Shown piece by piece: positions 8,200 to 16,414 of a DNA stretch of 64,000 nt (positions are counted from its first letter, which is position 1; the number at the start of each line of letters is the position of its first letter). The DNA comes from Phycisphaerae bacterium RAS1. GTDB lineage: Bacteria; Planctomycetota; Phycisphaerae; UBA1845; Fen-1342. The position numbers were made by a program, and so were the translations under genes. The stretch spans positions 930,001 to 994,000 of the forward strand of contig SMLU01000001.1 of NCBI GenBank assembly GCA_007859745.1, in the 5' to 3' direction. Below the pieces are notes generated by a model. The model saw nothing but the letters and a program-made list of their open reading frames with translations, was not told the origin of the DNA and made no database searches.

Positions 8200-9080
8200 T
8201 GTCAACGCGGATCGCCGGCCCGCTGGTCGTCTTGCAACGACGTGATGCCGCGTGACAAGAGAGAAGCTGCCCCGTTGGCCGCTTCGCTCGCGCCTGATCC
8301 TTCGAGACGAACTGCCAGACTCGCTTCGGCGTGACGCCGAACCGCTGCACTTCCGTCCGGCTGCTGCGGCGGAGGTCGCAGGCGTCCCTCGTGATTGGTC
8401 GACACGAATCGCCGCCAGGTCGCGAGCACCAAATCCGAGCCCAATGCCGAGCCAAATCAATGTGCGCCCGCCGCGGTCGGGCTCACGCAGCATTCGCACA
8501 ACCTGCTCGCGTTTCGCGACCTGCGACGCCGAGTACCCCCTTCACGACGGCACGGCCGTACGCCTCGGTGTCCTCCATCTTGAGGTCGGCGAGCCTCATC
8601 CTGACCTTCGCGCCTGCCCGTTGCTCGCCGTTGATGAACACGAGGAAGTCCTTCACCTGCTTGTTACTGACACGAAAGACCGGGGCGGCGATGGTGCCAC
8701 GTCGTCGCGGCTCATTGCCTTTTCGCGAGCGAGCTGCTTCGGCATCGAGAAGGCCGCTTGCATTTTCGAGGACGCTGCCCGAGAGTACGCGGTTATCCTG
8801 CTTGGTTTTGGGAGCGGGCGTGACCCTCGTCGGGAGGGCTTTCACGTTCTCGCCTCCAAGGTGCTCAAGCACCCAAGCGTGATCGAGGAGTCGAGCTCAC
8901 GGTTCGCCGCTATGCTCTTTGATGTTGAACCGATGTCGACTGGGTACGCCGTCGTCATCCCGGAAGCTCACCTGCCGGCCGATGCCCTGAAAGTCGGTGA
9001 ACGCGAGCTTCGGAATCCGCCTTCGGCGGTTCGGACCTGCTTCGGCACGGCTCGTCCTCGTCGGCGGTTAGGTTGATTGC
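8200..9080 (-). pseudogene. Decayed coding region of unknown family
   Basis: No intact gene spans this stretch. Protein-like segments appear on the minus strand in different frames: FTDFQGIGRQVSFRDDDG around 8900-9010, then the open frame 8483-8872 with VFRVSNKQVKDFLVFINGEQ and RLADLKMEDTEAYGRAV, then EVQRFGVTPKRVWQFVSKDQ near 8260-8350. These read like one gene broken by several frameshifts. The family was not recognised. The overlapping plus-strand frame 8252-9076 has Arg-rich, shadow-like composition. The region lies beside a broken tRNA, in keeping with a decayed mobile-element edge. Confidence 0.4.
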
Positions 9081-9142
9081 CGGGCTATCCGTACCGAATT
9101 TGTGGTAGAAGCGGCCGAAAAACGTAGTAGCAAACGGCCTTC

Positions 9143-9179
<37 letters not shown>

Positions 9180-9482
9180 AATGCTCAAACACAACTTTTC
9201 TAGACCCGAAAAACAGCTGTAAACTGCTGCAAATAAACACGTTACGAAAGCACGCCGAAAAACGCGCGCCGGACGATTTTTCGCCCTAAGTAGTGCAGGT
9301 TCGTCCCGAAATGTAGTGTGAAAATGGAATGCCAGCCCGCTGCGATGGCATTGCCGGGTCTTGCACTACATTGCGCCGATTCGGCATCGCGACCAACTCA
9401 TGTCAGACTCTGCGTCGCGCACGTTTGCATTGACGAGAGTGCTTCCGGGGCGCGCGGCAGGCAAGTTACGCCCTTACGTCGG
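9180..9482. other. AT-richer non-coding stretch with a short inverted repeat
   Basis: No gene is visible. The base composition is lower in GC than the surroundings between 9180 and 9270. AATGTAGTG at 9310-9318 and CACTACATT at 9364-9372 form a 9-bp inverted repeat with a 45-base spacer. The position right after the broken tRNA suggests an attachment-site flank, which is inference. Confidence 0.4.
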
Positions 9483-10601
9483 TTATGGATCAACCCGACC
9501 ACTGCCACCGCCAACCTGTCGCACTTCGCCGTCAGGCGTAGACCCTGAAACGTCATACTGTTGGCGAATCACCAGGCCGGCGGATGTTGATGACCGCAGA
9601 AAGCTCTCCCACCCGGCTCCCTCGAGGTTTTCAGATGGGATGCTCACGTCGTAACTGATCGTCACAAGCTCACCACCATTTCTGCTGTTCACGCTCGTCA
9701 CTCTGAAGTGCATCCCGCTGCTAACCCAAGACGTCGAGGTGGTTACGACCTGCCCATTCTTGAGAGGCTGCCCCGAGCTATTGAAGGAGATGTTTGCCGG
9801 AACAGTGAAAGTCTCGGTATCGAATACAGTTCCGCCAAGATAGGCCCGCACTTCCAGTTCCATGCTGCCGGAATATGAACCTTGACCGATATTGGAAAAC
9901 CGGGTCCCACCCCCCGAGTCACCGCCGGAGCCACCGCTACCACTACCGCTGGACGATCCGCCGCCCGAGCCGCCACCGGACGAGCTGCCGCTGCCGGAAC
10001 CACCAGACGCGTTGCCCGAACCAGACGATTCCGTCGTGAACGACCAGATCGGCCCCTGAACGCTCCGCGTCCGATCCGCGTTGTACGCCGTGACCCGCCA
10101 GTAGTACGTCGTCGAATACCGATACGATGCCGACGTGATGATGAACGTATAGTCGCTCGCGCTGGTTCCGCCCGTCTCGTTGCCCGGTCGTGCAGACCAA
10201 TCTTCATCGACTGCATCCGACGGGATTGATGGACTGCGCGAAATGTTCACGACATACCGCGATGCACCGTTGACTGGCGCCCAGTCGAGCTCAACGATCG
10301 ACCGACCGCCCAGCGCATCCGGTTCGAGGCGCACGCCGCGGGCCCCGTTTGTCGGGGATGGAGACGAGGGAGCAGCTAGCGACGAGTTGCTCGATGATGC
10401 GCCGCCCGACGATCCGCCGGCGCTGTTGCCGCCCCCGCCCCCGCTTCCGGATGAGCCACCGCTCCCGCCGCTGGTCGAGCTGCCCGACGATGAACTTCCG
10501 CCGCCGCTGTTGCCGTCGTCGTCTGGCACTTGGGGACAGCCTGCCATCAGGATTGCGAGTGAGAACATGATCGACCCGACACAAATTCGCTTCGGTAACA
10601 T
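9483..10601 (-). CDS. Lipoprotein with fibronectin-III-like domain and Ser/Gly linkers
   Basis: A 372-residue exported protein. The start at 10601 is chosen because AGAAAGG precedes it and it begins a clean lipoprotein signal, FSLAILMAGC, with lipid attachment at Cys22. A Ser/Gly linker (about 25-75) follows, then a domain with WAPVNGASRYVVNIS and TTYYWRVTAYNADRTRS, typical of fibronectin type III or bacterial Ig-like folds (about 80-190). A second Gly/Ser linker and a C-terminal beta-rich domain ending near DGEVRQVGGG complete it. It is probably surface exposed; the function is unknown. A short motif at 10681-10702 resembles the leaders of the two downstream minus-strand genes. Confidence 0.8.
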   Translation of the reverse strand: MLPKRICVGSIMFSLAILMAGCPQVPDDDGNSGGGSSSSGSSTSGGSGGSSGSGGGGGNSAGGSSGGASSSNSSLAAPSSPSPTNGARGVRLEPDALGGRSIVELDWAPVNGASRYVVNISRSPSIPSDAVDEDWSARPGNETGGTSASDYTFIITSASYRYSTTYYWRVTAYNADRTRSVQGPIWSFTTESSGSGNASGGSGSGSSSGGGSGGGSSSGSGSGGSGGDSGGGTRFSNIGQGSYSGSMELEVRAYLGGTVFDTETFTVPANISFNSSGQPLKNGQVVTTSTSWVSSGMHFRVTSVNSRNGGELVTISYDVSIPSENLEGAGWESFLRSSTSAGLVIRQQYDVSGSTPDGEVRQVGGGSGRVDP

Positions 10602-11317
10602 GAGACCTTTCTCCGCTTTGCTGGGCGTTCCTCGGTCCATCGCCGGTCGCGTTACTTCGTGTCCACTCGGCTTACGGGCCCTCACACATTCCATGCGCCG
10701 ATTCCTCTGCGCTGACGCATCGACAAACACTTTTGGGTCTCGGATCTGGCCGGCTGGCCGAAGCAGCAAGCGGCAGGTTTTCGTGGGGTGCCAGGAGGTG
10801 TGTTACGCTGCACATGCCAGCCAGCCCTGGACGGCGGGCGGCATGCGGATCGTCAGCGTCACACCCGCCAAACAAGCCGCGTTTCACGTTTAACAGGCAG
10901 CCAATCAGCTTGCTATCAAGCTGTTCAAACGCAATCCAGATCGACGAGCATGCTGTTGTAGCTGCGTTTGAGCAGCCGAGGGCCCTGACGACGTGCTGAC
11001 TCGACGACGACGACGGGCCGCGAAACGTCGATGACTCGAATGACGCATACCGAGCCCAGGCAAGGAACTTGACGCTTCCGGGTTCCTCAAGGCGAGGCCG
11101 CTCCCGGAATATCGCGCGGCTGCCTCGGCGCCTGCTCGCACCGTCCAGGTTCCAGCACATTCTGGTCCCTCCGGCGGGCCTCTTTGGCGGATCGACGGGC
11201 TACAAGCTCATGCGTCGCCGGGCTAGACTGGACGCGGCGGTTCTTTAGCGCGCCGGCGACTTCTGCCTTCCGCCGCGGCCGAAGTGTGACTTCCAAGCAC
11301 GGCGCAAGGAGAAGGCG
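10602..11317. other. Intergenic region between divergent lipoprotein and CHAT1
   Basis: No convincing gene is seen in 716 bases; the frames present (for example 10672-11160 minus) have no domain-like segments. It must hold divergent promoters. The stretch 10681-10702 on the minus strand contains GGCGCATGGA, shared with the leaders at 16321 and 20807. AAGGAG at 11307-11312 serves CHAT1. Unlike CHAT2 and CHAT3, no ECF or kinase gene stands in front of this paralog. Confidence 0.5.
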
Positions 11318-14300
11318 ATGAACGCGCTCACGTCTTGCGTGTACGGATCGCTGGTCGCGTCGGTCTTCCTCGGCATCGTTCCGGCCACGCAAGCGCAGAC
11401 TCAGTCCGCCCCCGCAACCTCGCAGGCCGCCGAAGAGCGTTTCATGAGCGACGAGGAGTTTCTGAAGATCGGCGTGGACTTTGACCTCGACGCGTACATC
11501 AAGGGTCTCAACCCGCCGACGGTCGAAGAGATCGTCAAGAGCCGCCAGCCGATTCCAACGCTCAAGCACATCCTCGATAGTACGGAGCGATCAGGGCGAC
11601 GGCTCGATCGCGCAGAATCCAAACATTCGGTCGAGGCGACCATTGGCGCATTGTTGGACGAAGGCGAAGGACTCTTGCGGAAAGCCACTGCGGGCAATCA
11701 GGAGGCTGCCAGCAGCGAGCAACTCGAAAACGTCATCGCCAAGGCCGAGCGTGTATTGAACTCGCTCAGCAACGACGGGCAATCACACACTAACCGCGCG
11801 ATCACCCAGGCAAAAGAGCTCCTTGTGACCGCGCACCGCCTACGAGAGCTACCACTTCACCAACGTCGCCTTTGGGGGGAAGCCGACCGCCGCAAAGTTG
11901 ACCTCGATCAGCTCACGTCGCAAGCTGACTTTGCAAGAGCGCTCGGCACTCACCGAAGCCAAGTCACCATCTACGAGACACTATTTGGTAGCGACTATCA
12001 TTATACCGCCGTTGCGCTCAGCAATTGTGGTGATGTGCTGTATCTCATTGGGGACTTAAGCAGCGCAGAGCGGTTGTATCGTACAGCACTTGCGATTGTC
12101 ATGCGCCTGCATGCGACAGATCATCCTCGCGTCGTCGCTAGCCTCAACAACTGTGGAGCGGTACTTCACGCACTCGGCGATTTTGCGAACGCAGACAACT
12201 TGTGCCGGGATGCACTCGCAATGCACTACCGAGTGGGCTCCGCTGTCGCTTCAGACGTGGCGCCTATACTTAACAATGTTGGCACAATGTATGCAGATCG
12301 AGGGGAATTCGCGGAAGCAGAGATGCTTCTCCGCAAAGCGCTTTCGTTGAAGCAGCAGTCGAGCTCGGAAGATAAACTTGACGTTGCCTTGACGATGGGC
12401 AACCTCGCGGGGGTATTGCATCAGCGAGGTGATGCTGATCACGCGGAGACGATGTTCCGTGACTCCCTGGCAATCGCTGAGAAGTTTGGCGGCAGCGATA
12501 GTTTCAACAATGCAAGCAGCCTGAGCGGACTAGCGCAACTTGGGCACGATCGTGGCGATCTAGTGCGGGCCGAAGTACTCGACCGCGAGGCGCTCGCCAT
12601 GTGCCGCCGTCTGGCCCCCGGTGACCATCCAGAAGTCGCAGCTAAAATTGGAAATCTCGCGTCTGTATTAGATGACCGCGGCAACTTCTCGGAGGCCGAG
12701 GCGTTCTGTCGCGAGGCTCTAGCAATGCGTACACGCCTCTATGTGCGCGATCATCCGGAAGTGGCGCTAACTCTGGCGAATTTAGCAATGATATTACTAG
12801 AGGATGGTAACTGTGAGGAGGCCGTGCGGTGCCAGCGAGACGCGCTCTCGATGTGGAAAGGGCTTTTTGCAAGCGACCATCACGACACGGCGAACAGTCT
12901 CGGCAATCTCGCGTCGATTTACCTAGAGTGTGGATCTTTGGAGGACGCCGAGACATGTGCTCGAGACGCTCTGGCAATGAGTCGACGGCTTTATGCCCAA
13001 GAGCATTCGCGCGTGGCACTTAGAATGAACAACTTGGCGGTTGTCCTAAGAGCGCGCGGGAAGCTGGATGAAGCTGAGAGCCTATTTCGCGACGGGTTGG
13101 CGATGTGGCAGCAACTCTTCATCGGAGACCACCCACGGGTTGCCGATGCATTGAACAACATGGCGTCCGTACTGCTGGATCGTGGATTCGCAGACGCGGC
13201 CGAGCCATTTGCGCGCCAGGCATTTGAGATGATCGAGCGGCTTCGACCTCAAATCGTTGGCGGAGAGCGGGAACGTGCCGAGTTTGCACAAAGACTCAAG
13301 TTGCGCGGTCGAGCCCACGCTTACGCCGTGCTGCTCACGCGCATTCATCGGGAGAGTCAAGCGATAGCCGTTTTGGAGCAAGGCCGTGCTCGTGCGGCAC
13401 TGGACGCGTTGGTGCGTTCCGATGCGGATGCGACCACTGGGTCGCGCATGCTAAGTGGCGACGTTCGCACGCGACGCGCGGGACAGGCCAGACAGGTCGA
13501 GCAATCTGCGCGCATCGCATTGAGCGACTCCGAAGCATTGCTGGTCGGTCGGCGAAAAGAGCGGATGGCTTGGGCGAAGTTCACAGACAGGCCCGAACCT
13601 GAGAGAAATCGACGTCTGGCCGCTCTCGACGAGGAGATTGCGGCGCTGTCGGATGCCGTGAAGCAGAAACGTCAAGCACTGACCCGCGCGGGCAGCGAAG
13701 TGCTGGTCGAGCTTCGTGGCTTGTTTCCGATTGCGCAGCCCCGCTCTACGGAAGAGATTTTGAAGGGGTTGGCACCGACGGAAGCTGTCGTCAGCTTCTC
13801 GTGGGGAGACGACAGTGTCCTTGTGGCTGTCGCCGGCGGCGGTCAGACCACCACCGCGATCGTAGCGGAGAACAAGGAGCAAACCAACAAGCTCACGCAG
13901 ATCGCGGCGAATCTTCGAGCCGCGCTCTCGTCACCGGGCACTGCAGGCTCGTCCGACGGGGCCGCCGCGCATGAGTTGCTTTCAGTGCTGTTGCCAGATT
14001 CCATTCGCCGGTATTTGTCGGTCCCCGAGCATGTGCTCATCGTTCCAGATGGTCCGCTCAGCGGAATCCCGTTTGAAGCCCTTGTCGTGCTCGACCCGCA
14101 ATCCCCTCTCGCCGGCAAGCCGATCGTCTACGCGCCGTCGGTCACCGTCTATCTGAACCGCATGGAGCTGCGGCGAGGTGATCAAGCTATCAGCGGGGCC
14201 GTGACAACCGCGTCGCCGCCTGCGGCCGTGGTGCTCGGCGCGCCGGTATTCGACCGCGACTACAAGGACCCCGAGTATCCCACGGACGGTGTGCTGCTTG

Positions 14301-15427
14301 CGAAAGTCGTCGCGAACGGAAACGCCGCCAAAGCCGGATTTCGTCGCGGGGACGTGCTGCTGCGCTACGGCGACCAGAAGCTCGACGACTCGACGCCGAT
14401 TCAGAAGGCAATGGCCGCTGTGACCGACTCGGTGCAGAAAGGCGAACGCCCGGCCGATGCTCCAGTGAAGATCGCGTACTGGCGCAATGGAAGGGAAGCG
14501 CAGGCCGACGTGCCCCTGGGCAAGCTGGGCGTTCAGCCGCAAGAGGGCAATCCCGCCGACGGTCTCCGTTCGATGGCTCTTATGGACACCGTCACCCGTG
14601 GCGGCGGAGAGTTCGAAGCCGGCGTGAGCGCCACCGACCAAGTGCGCCTCTACGGCGGCGTTCTGCCACCGCTGCCCGGCACGCACCGCGAAGCCAAGTC
14701 GATCGCGGCGCTCGTCGGCGCCGCGGGCGGCAAGTCCGCGCTCCTCACGGGTGCCGATGCGTCGATTCCAAAACTCTGGGACGCGGTGACAGCGAACCCG
14801 CCCAAGTACCTGCACCTTGCCACGCACGGCCTGATGGGCAGCGCCGACCGGCCGATGGATGCGAGCCTGGCGCTGACCCAACCAGAGAAGCCGACACCGG
14901 ACGATGTCGGCTTCCTGCGCCTGGACGACCTGATCGGCCGCTGGGGCGGCAAGCTCAAGGGTTGCGAGCTGGTCGTGCTCAGCGCGTGCGACACGCAGCG
15001 CGGCATCCAAAAAGGCGACAGCAGCTTCTCGCTTCCGCTGGGCTTCATGTTCGCCGGCGCCAAGACGGTCGTCGCCAGTCTGTGGAAGGTCGACGACGCG
15101 GCCACGCAGCTTCTGATGACCCGCTTCTACGAGAACCTGCTCGGCAAGTTCGACGCACCAAGGAGCGTTGACGGCGAGGCCTACGCCGCCGGCAAGCCGC
15201 TACCCAAGCTCGCCGCGCTGCGCGAGGCGCAGGCCTGGTTGCGCTCTTTGAGCTGGGAGGACGCTCGCAGGCGAACCGAAATGACCGAGGAGCAGTTCCA
15301 GTCCTACACTGCCTCGCGCGGTATCGGTCAACCCACCACTGCGCCCCGCGGCGAACTCAAGCAAGACGCACCCTTCGCCCACCCCTACTACTGGGCCGCC
15401 TTCATCATGATCGGTGATCCGGAGTAA
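11318..15427 (+). CDS. Exported TPR-PDZ-CHAT protein 1
   Basis: A 1369-residue protein. Residues 1-27 are a signal peptide ending near ATQAQ. A motif shared by all three paralogs follows (AEERFMSDEEFLKIG then FDLDAYI). Ten kinesin-light-chain-type TPRs of 42 residues fill about 222-645, with unit ends such as AEAFCREALAMRTRL. A helical linker leads to the CHAT (caspase HetF associated with TPRs) domain, about 790-1369, with catalytic His1170 in LATHG and Cys1224 in LSACDT. A PDZ-like domain (about 985-1075, GVLLAKVV, AGFRRGDVLLRYG) is inserted within it. CHAT domains are cysteine peptidases; export outside the cytoplasm with a PDZ insert is unusual. AAGGAG precedes the start. Confidence 0.9.
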   Translation: MNALTSCVYGSLVASVFLGIVPATQAQTQSAPATSQAAEERFMSDEEFLKIGVDFDLDAYIKGLNPPTVEEIVKSRQPIPTLKHILDSTERSGRRLDRAESKHSVEATIGALLDEGEGLLRKATAGNQEAASSEQLENVIAKAERVLNSLSNDGQSHTNRAITQAKELLVTAHRLRELPLHQRRLWGEADRRKVDLDQLTSQADFARALGTHRSQVTIYETLFGSDYHYTAVALSNCGDVLYLIGDLSSAERLYRTALAIVMRLHATDHPRVVASLNNCGAVLHALGDFANADNLCRDALAMHYRVGSAVASDVAPILNNVGTMYADRGEFAEAEMLLRKALSLKQQSSSEDKLDVALTMGNLAGVLHQRGDADHAETMFRDSLAIAEKFGGSDSFNNASSLSGLAQLGHDRGDLVRAEVLDREALAMCRRLAPGDHPEVAAKIGNLASVLDDRGNFSEAEAFCREALAMRTRLYVRDHPEVALTLANLAMILLEDGNCEEAVRCQRDALSMWKGLFASDHHDTANSLGNLASIYLECGSLEDAETCARDALAMSRRLYAQEHSRVALRMNNLAVVLRARGKLDEAESLFRDGLAMWQQLFIGDHPRVADALNNMASVLLDRGFADAAEPFARQAFEMIERLRPQIVGGERERAEFAQRLKLRGRAHAYAVLLTRIHRESQAIAVLEQGRARAALDALVRSDADATTGSRMLSGDVRTRRAGQARQVEQSARIALSDSEALLVGRRKERMAWAKFTDRPEPERNRRLAALDEEIAALSDAVKQKRQALTRAGSEVLVELRGLFPIAQPRSTEEILKGLAPTEAVVSFSWGDDSVLVAVAGGGQTTTAIVAENKEQTNKLTQIAANLRAALSSPGTAGSSDGAAAHELLSVLLPDSIRRYLSVPEHVLIVPDGPLSGIPFEALVVLDPQSPLAGKPIVYAPSVTVYLNRMELRRGDQAISGAVTTASPPAAVVLGAPVFDRDYKDPEYPTDGVLLAKVVANGNAAKAGFRRGDVLLRYGDQKLDDSTPIQKAMAAVTDSVQKGERPADAPVKIAYWRNGREAQADVPLGKLGVQPQEGNPADGLRSMALMDTVTRGGGEFEAGVSATDQVRLYGGVLPPLPGTHREAKSIAALVGAAGGKSALLTGADASIPKLWDAVTANPPKYLHLATHGLMGSADRPMDASLALTQPEKPTPDDVGFLRLDDLIGRWGGKLKGCELVVLSACDTQRGIQKGDSSFSLPLGFMFAGAKTVVASLWKVDDAATQLLMTRFYENLLGKFDAPRSVDGEAYAAGKPLPKLAALREAQAWLRSLSWEDARRRTEMTEEQFQSYTASRGIGQPTTAPRGELKQDAPFAHPYYWAAFIMIGDPE

Positions 15428-15438
15428 GCAAAACAGAA

Positions 15439-15471
15439 GCTCCTCGCCGACGCGAAGCATCAGCGAGGAGC
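15439..15471. terminator. Stem-loop between CHAT1 and a convergent gene
   Basis: GCTCCTCGC (15439-15447) pairs perfectly with GCGAGGAGC (15463-15471) around a 15-base loop, 12 bases after the CHAT1 stop. There is no T-run, so it is either a factor-assisted terminator or an mRNA 3' stabiliser serving both converging transcripts. Confidence 0.5.
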
Positions 15472-15503
15472 CTCAGCGGCGATCGGCGGACGCCGATGCC
15501 TTT

Positions 15504-15713
15504 CTAGCTCTTCGGGTTGAACTCCTTGTTGTGCCGGCCGACCGTCGGGCTATTGGCGCCGGTATGAAGCCCGCCGTCGCCCTTGCCCTTCTCGGTGTAT
15601 GCCGAGATGCGGGTGAGATCGTCCTGCTGGTAGCCAGCTTTGATGTCACCCGCGTTCTGGGTGATCTTCACCGGCGGCTGGCCGTTTCCAGGGTCCACAT
15701 TGAAGTTGCTCAT
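15504..15713 (-). CDS. Short hypothetical protein, translationally coupled
   Basis: A 69-residue hydrophilic protein, MSNFNVDPGNGQPPVKI at its start, rich in Gly, Asn and Lys, without a signal peptide or membrane segment. AGGAG lies at a normal distance before the ATG, and the ATG overlaps the stop of the 177-residue gene upstream (ATGA), so the pair is one operon. Family not recognised. It sits between CHAT1 and the repeat lipoprotein, so a role linked to those exported proteins is possible but unproven. Confidence 0.65.
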   Translation of the reverse strand: MSNFNVDPGNGQPPVKITQNAGDIKAGYQQDDLTRISAYTEKGKGDGGLHTGANSPTVGRHNKEFNPKS

Positions 15714-16243
15714 CTGTAGCTCCTCGATAGTTTCCTACTCGCAGCCACTCCCACGCCGGGGCTGCTCGGCTGTCCGGCCGCGCTACGCTCTGGCCAATCA
15801 TGCCCAACATCTGAGCTGTCCTTCGGAGGAGAGTGTTCGCCGTCGCTATTTGACGACGAGCCTTTCCACCGACGGATCTCGTCCTGAATGCGGGCGCGCT
15901 CAAGAAAACGCTCGAAGACCTCCGTCGTGATGATCGGCTCCTTCGGCATGGAAAGCGCGGGCAAACGGAGCTCCGCCTCCAGCTCGGGCGACAACAATGA
16001 ACTGGCCGGAGGCGTCAGAAAGTCGTCGGCCGGCCCCGGGAACCCTTTGAATGGAGGAAGGGGCTCCGGATCGGGAGGAATGTACAACTCGCGCGCCCGA
16101 GCGCGCGCACCGAGTGTGTCGTAGTCGATCGTCGGAAGCGGCGTCGCCCCGCCATGATACGACCAGTATTCGGGTGGAGGCTCGTTTGCGAACGAGTGGC
16201 GTTCGAGGGGTGGTCTGTCGAAATTAATTGGTTCGCGTGACAT
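15710..16243 (-). CDS. Hypothetical Pro/Glu-rich soluble protein
   Basis: A 177-residue protein starting MSREPINFDRPPLERHS behind GGAGA. The ORF extends to 16339, but the extra residues come from the conserved leader repeat shared with the gene ending at 16415, so the internal ATG at 16243 is preferred. The N-terminal half is Pro-rich (YIPPDPEPLPPFKGFPGPAD); the middle LPALSMPKEPIITTEVFERFLERARIQDEIRRWK is probably helical; the tail is Ser-rich and looks disordered. No family recognised. It is the first gene of a two-gene unit with the 69-residue protein. Confidence 0.65.
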   Translation of the reverse strand: MSREPINFDRPPLERHSFANEPPPEYWSYHGGATPLPTIDYDTLGARARARELYIPPDPEPLPPFKGFPGPADDFLTPPASSLLSPELEAELRLPALSMPKEPIITTEVFERFLERARIQDEIRRWKGSSSNSDGEHSPPKDSSDVGHDWPERSAAGQPSSPGVGVAASRKLSRSYR

Positions 16244-16282
16244 CGTTTTTCTCCGTTCGCTGGTTGCGGACCGTGGTCCAGG

Positions 16283-16345
16283 TGCCTGGCTCAACCTCCA
16301 GGTCGGGGCGTACCGCCCGTCACCTAATCCATGCGCCAAATCCAG
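16283..16345 (-). promoter_or_regulatory. Leader repeat B (shared with 20774-20835)
   Basis: About 58 bases here are roughly 85% identical to the leader of the 1452-residue lipoprotein, on the same strand. Shared blocks are TTTGGCGCATGGA, TAGGTG, and a Shine-Dalgarno-like GGAGGT near the end. Both carry a potential GGCGGTACGC stem. Since the two downstream coding sequences are unrelated, conservation of the leader points to common regulation, for example an ECF-type promoter or a structured 5' leader. Confidence 0.55.
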
Positions 16346-16414
16346 CCGCGCGGCGCACCTGTGCGCGAATCGACCACTCTGGACGCAAGCGCCCTCGTTC
16401 TCCTTTGCACCGCC

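Noticed and set aside
8252-9076. 274-residue plus-strand frame
   Set aside because: Composition is Arg/Pro-rich and unlike the protein-like fragments on the opposite strand, which are better explained as a decayed gene.
13982-15010. 342-residue minus-strand frame opposite CHAT1
   Set aside because: Equivalent shadow frames recur opposite CHAT2 and CHAT3 because the sense DNA is conserved; no independent coding signal.
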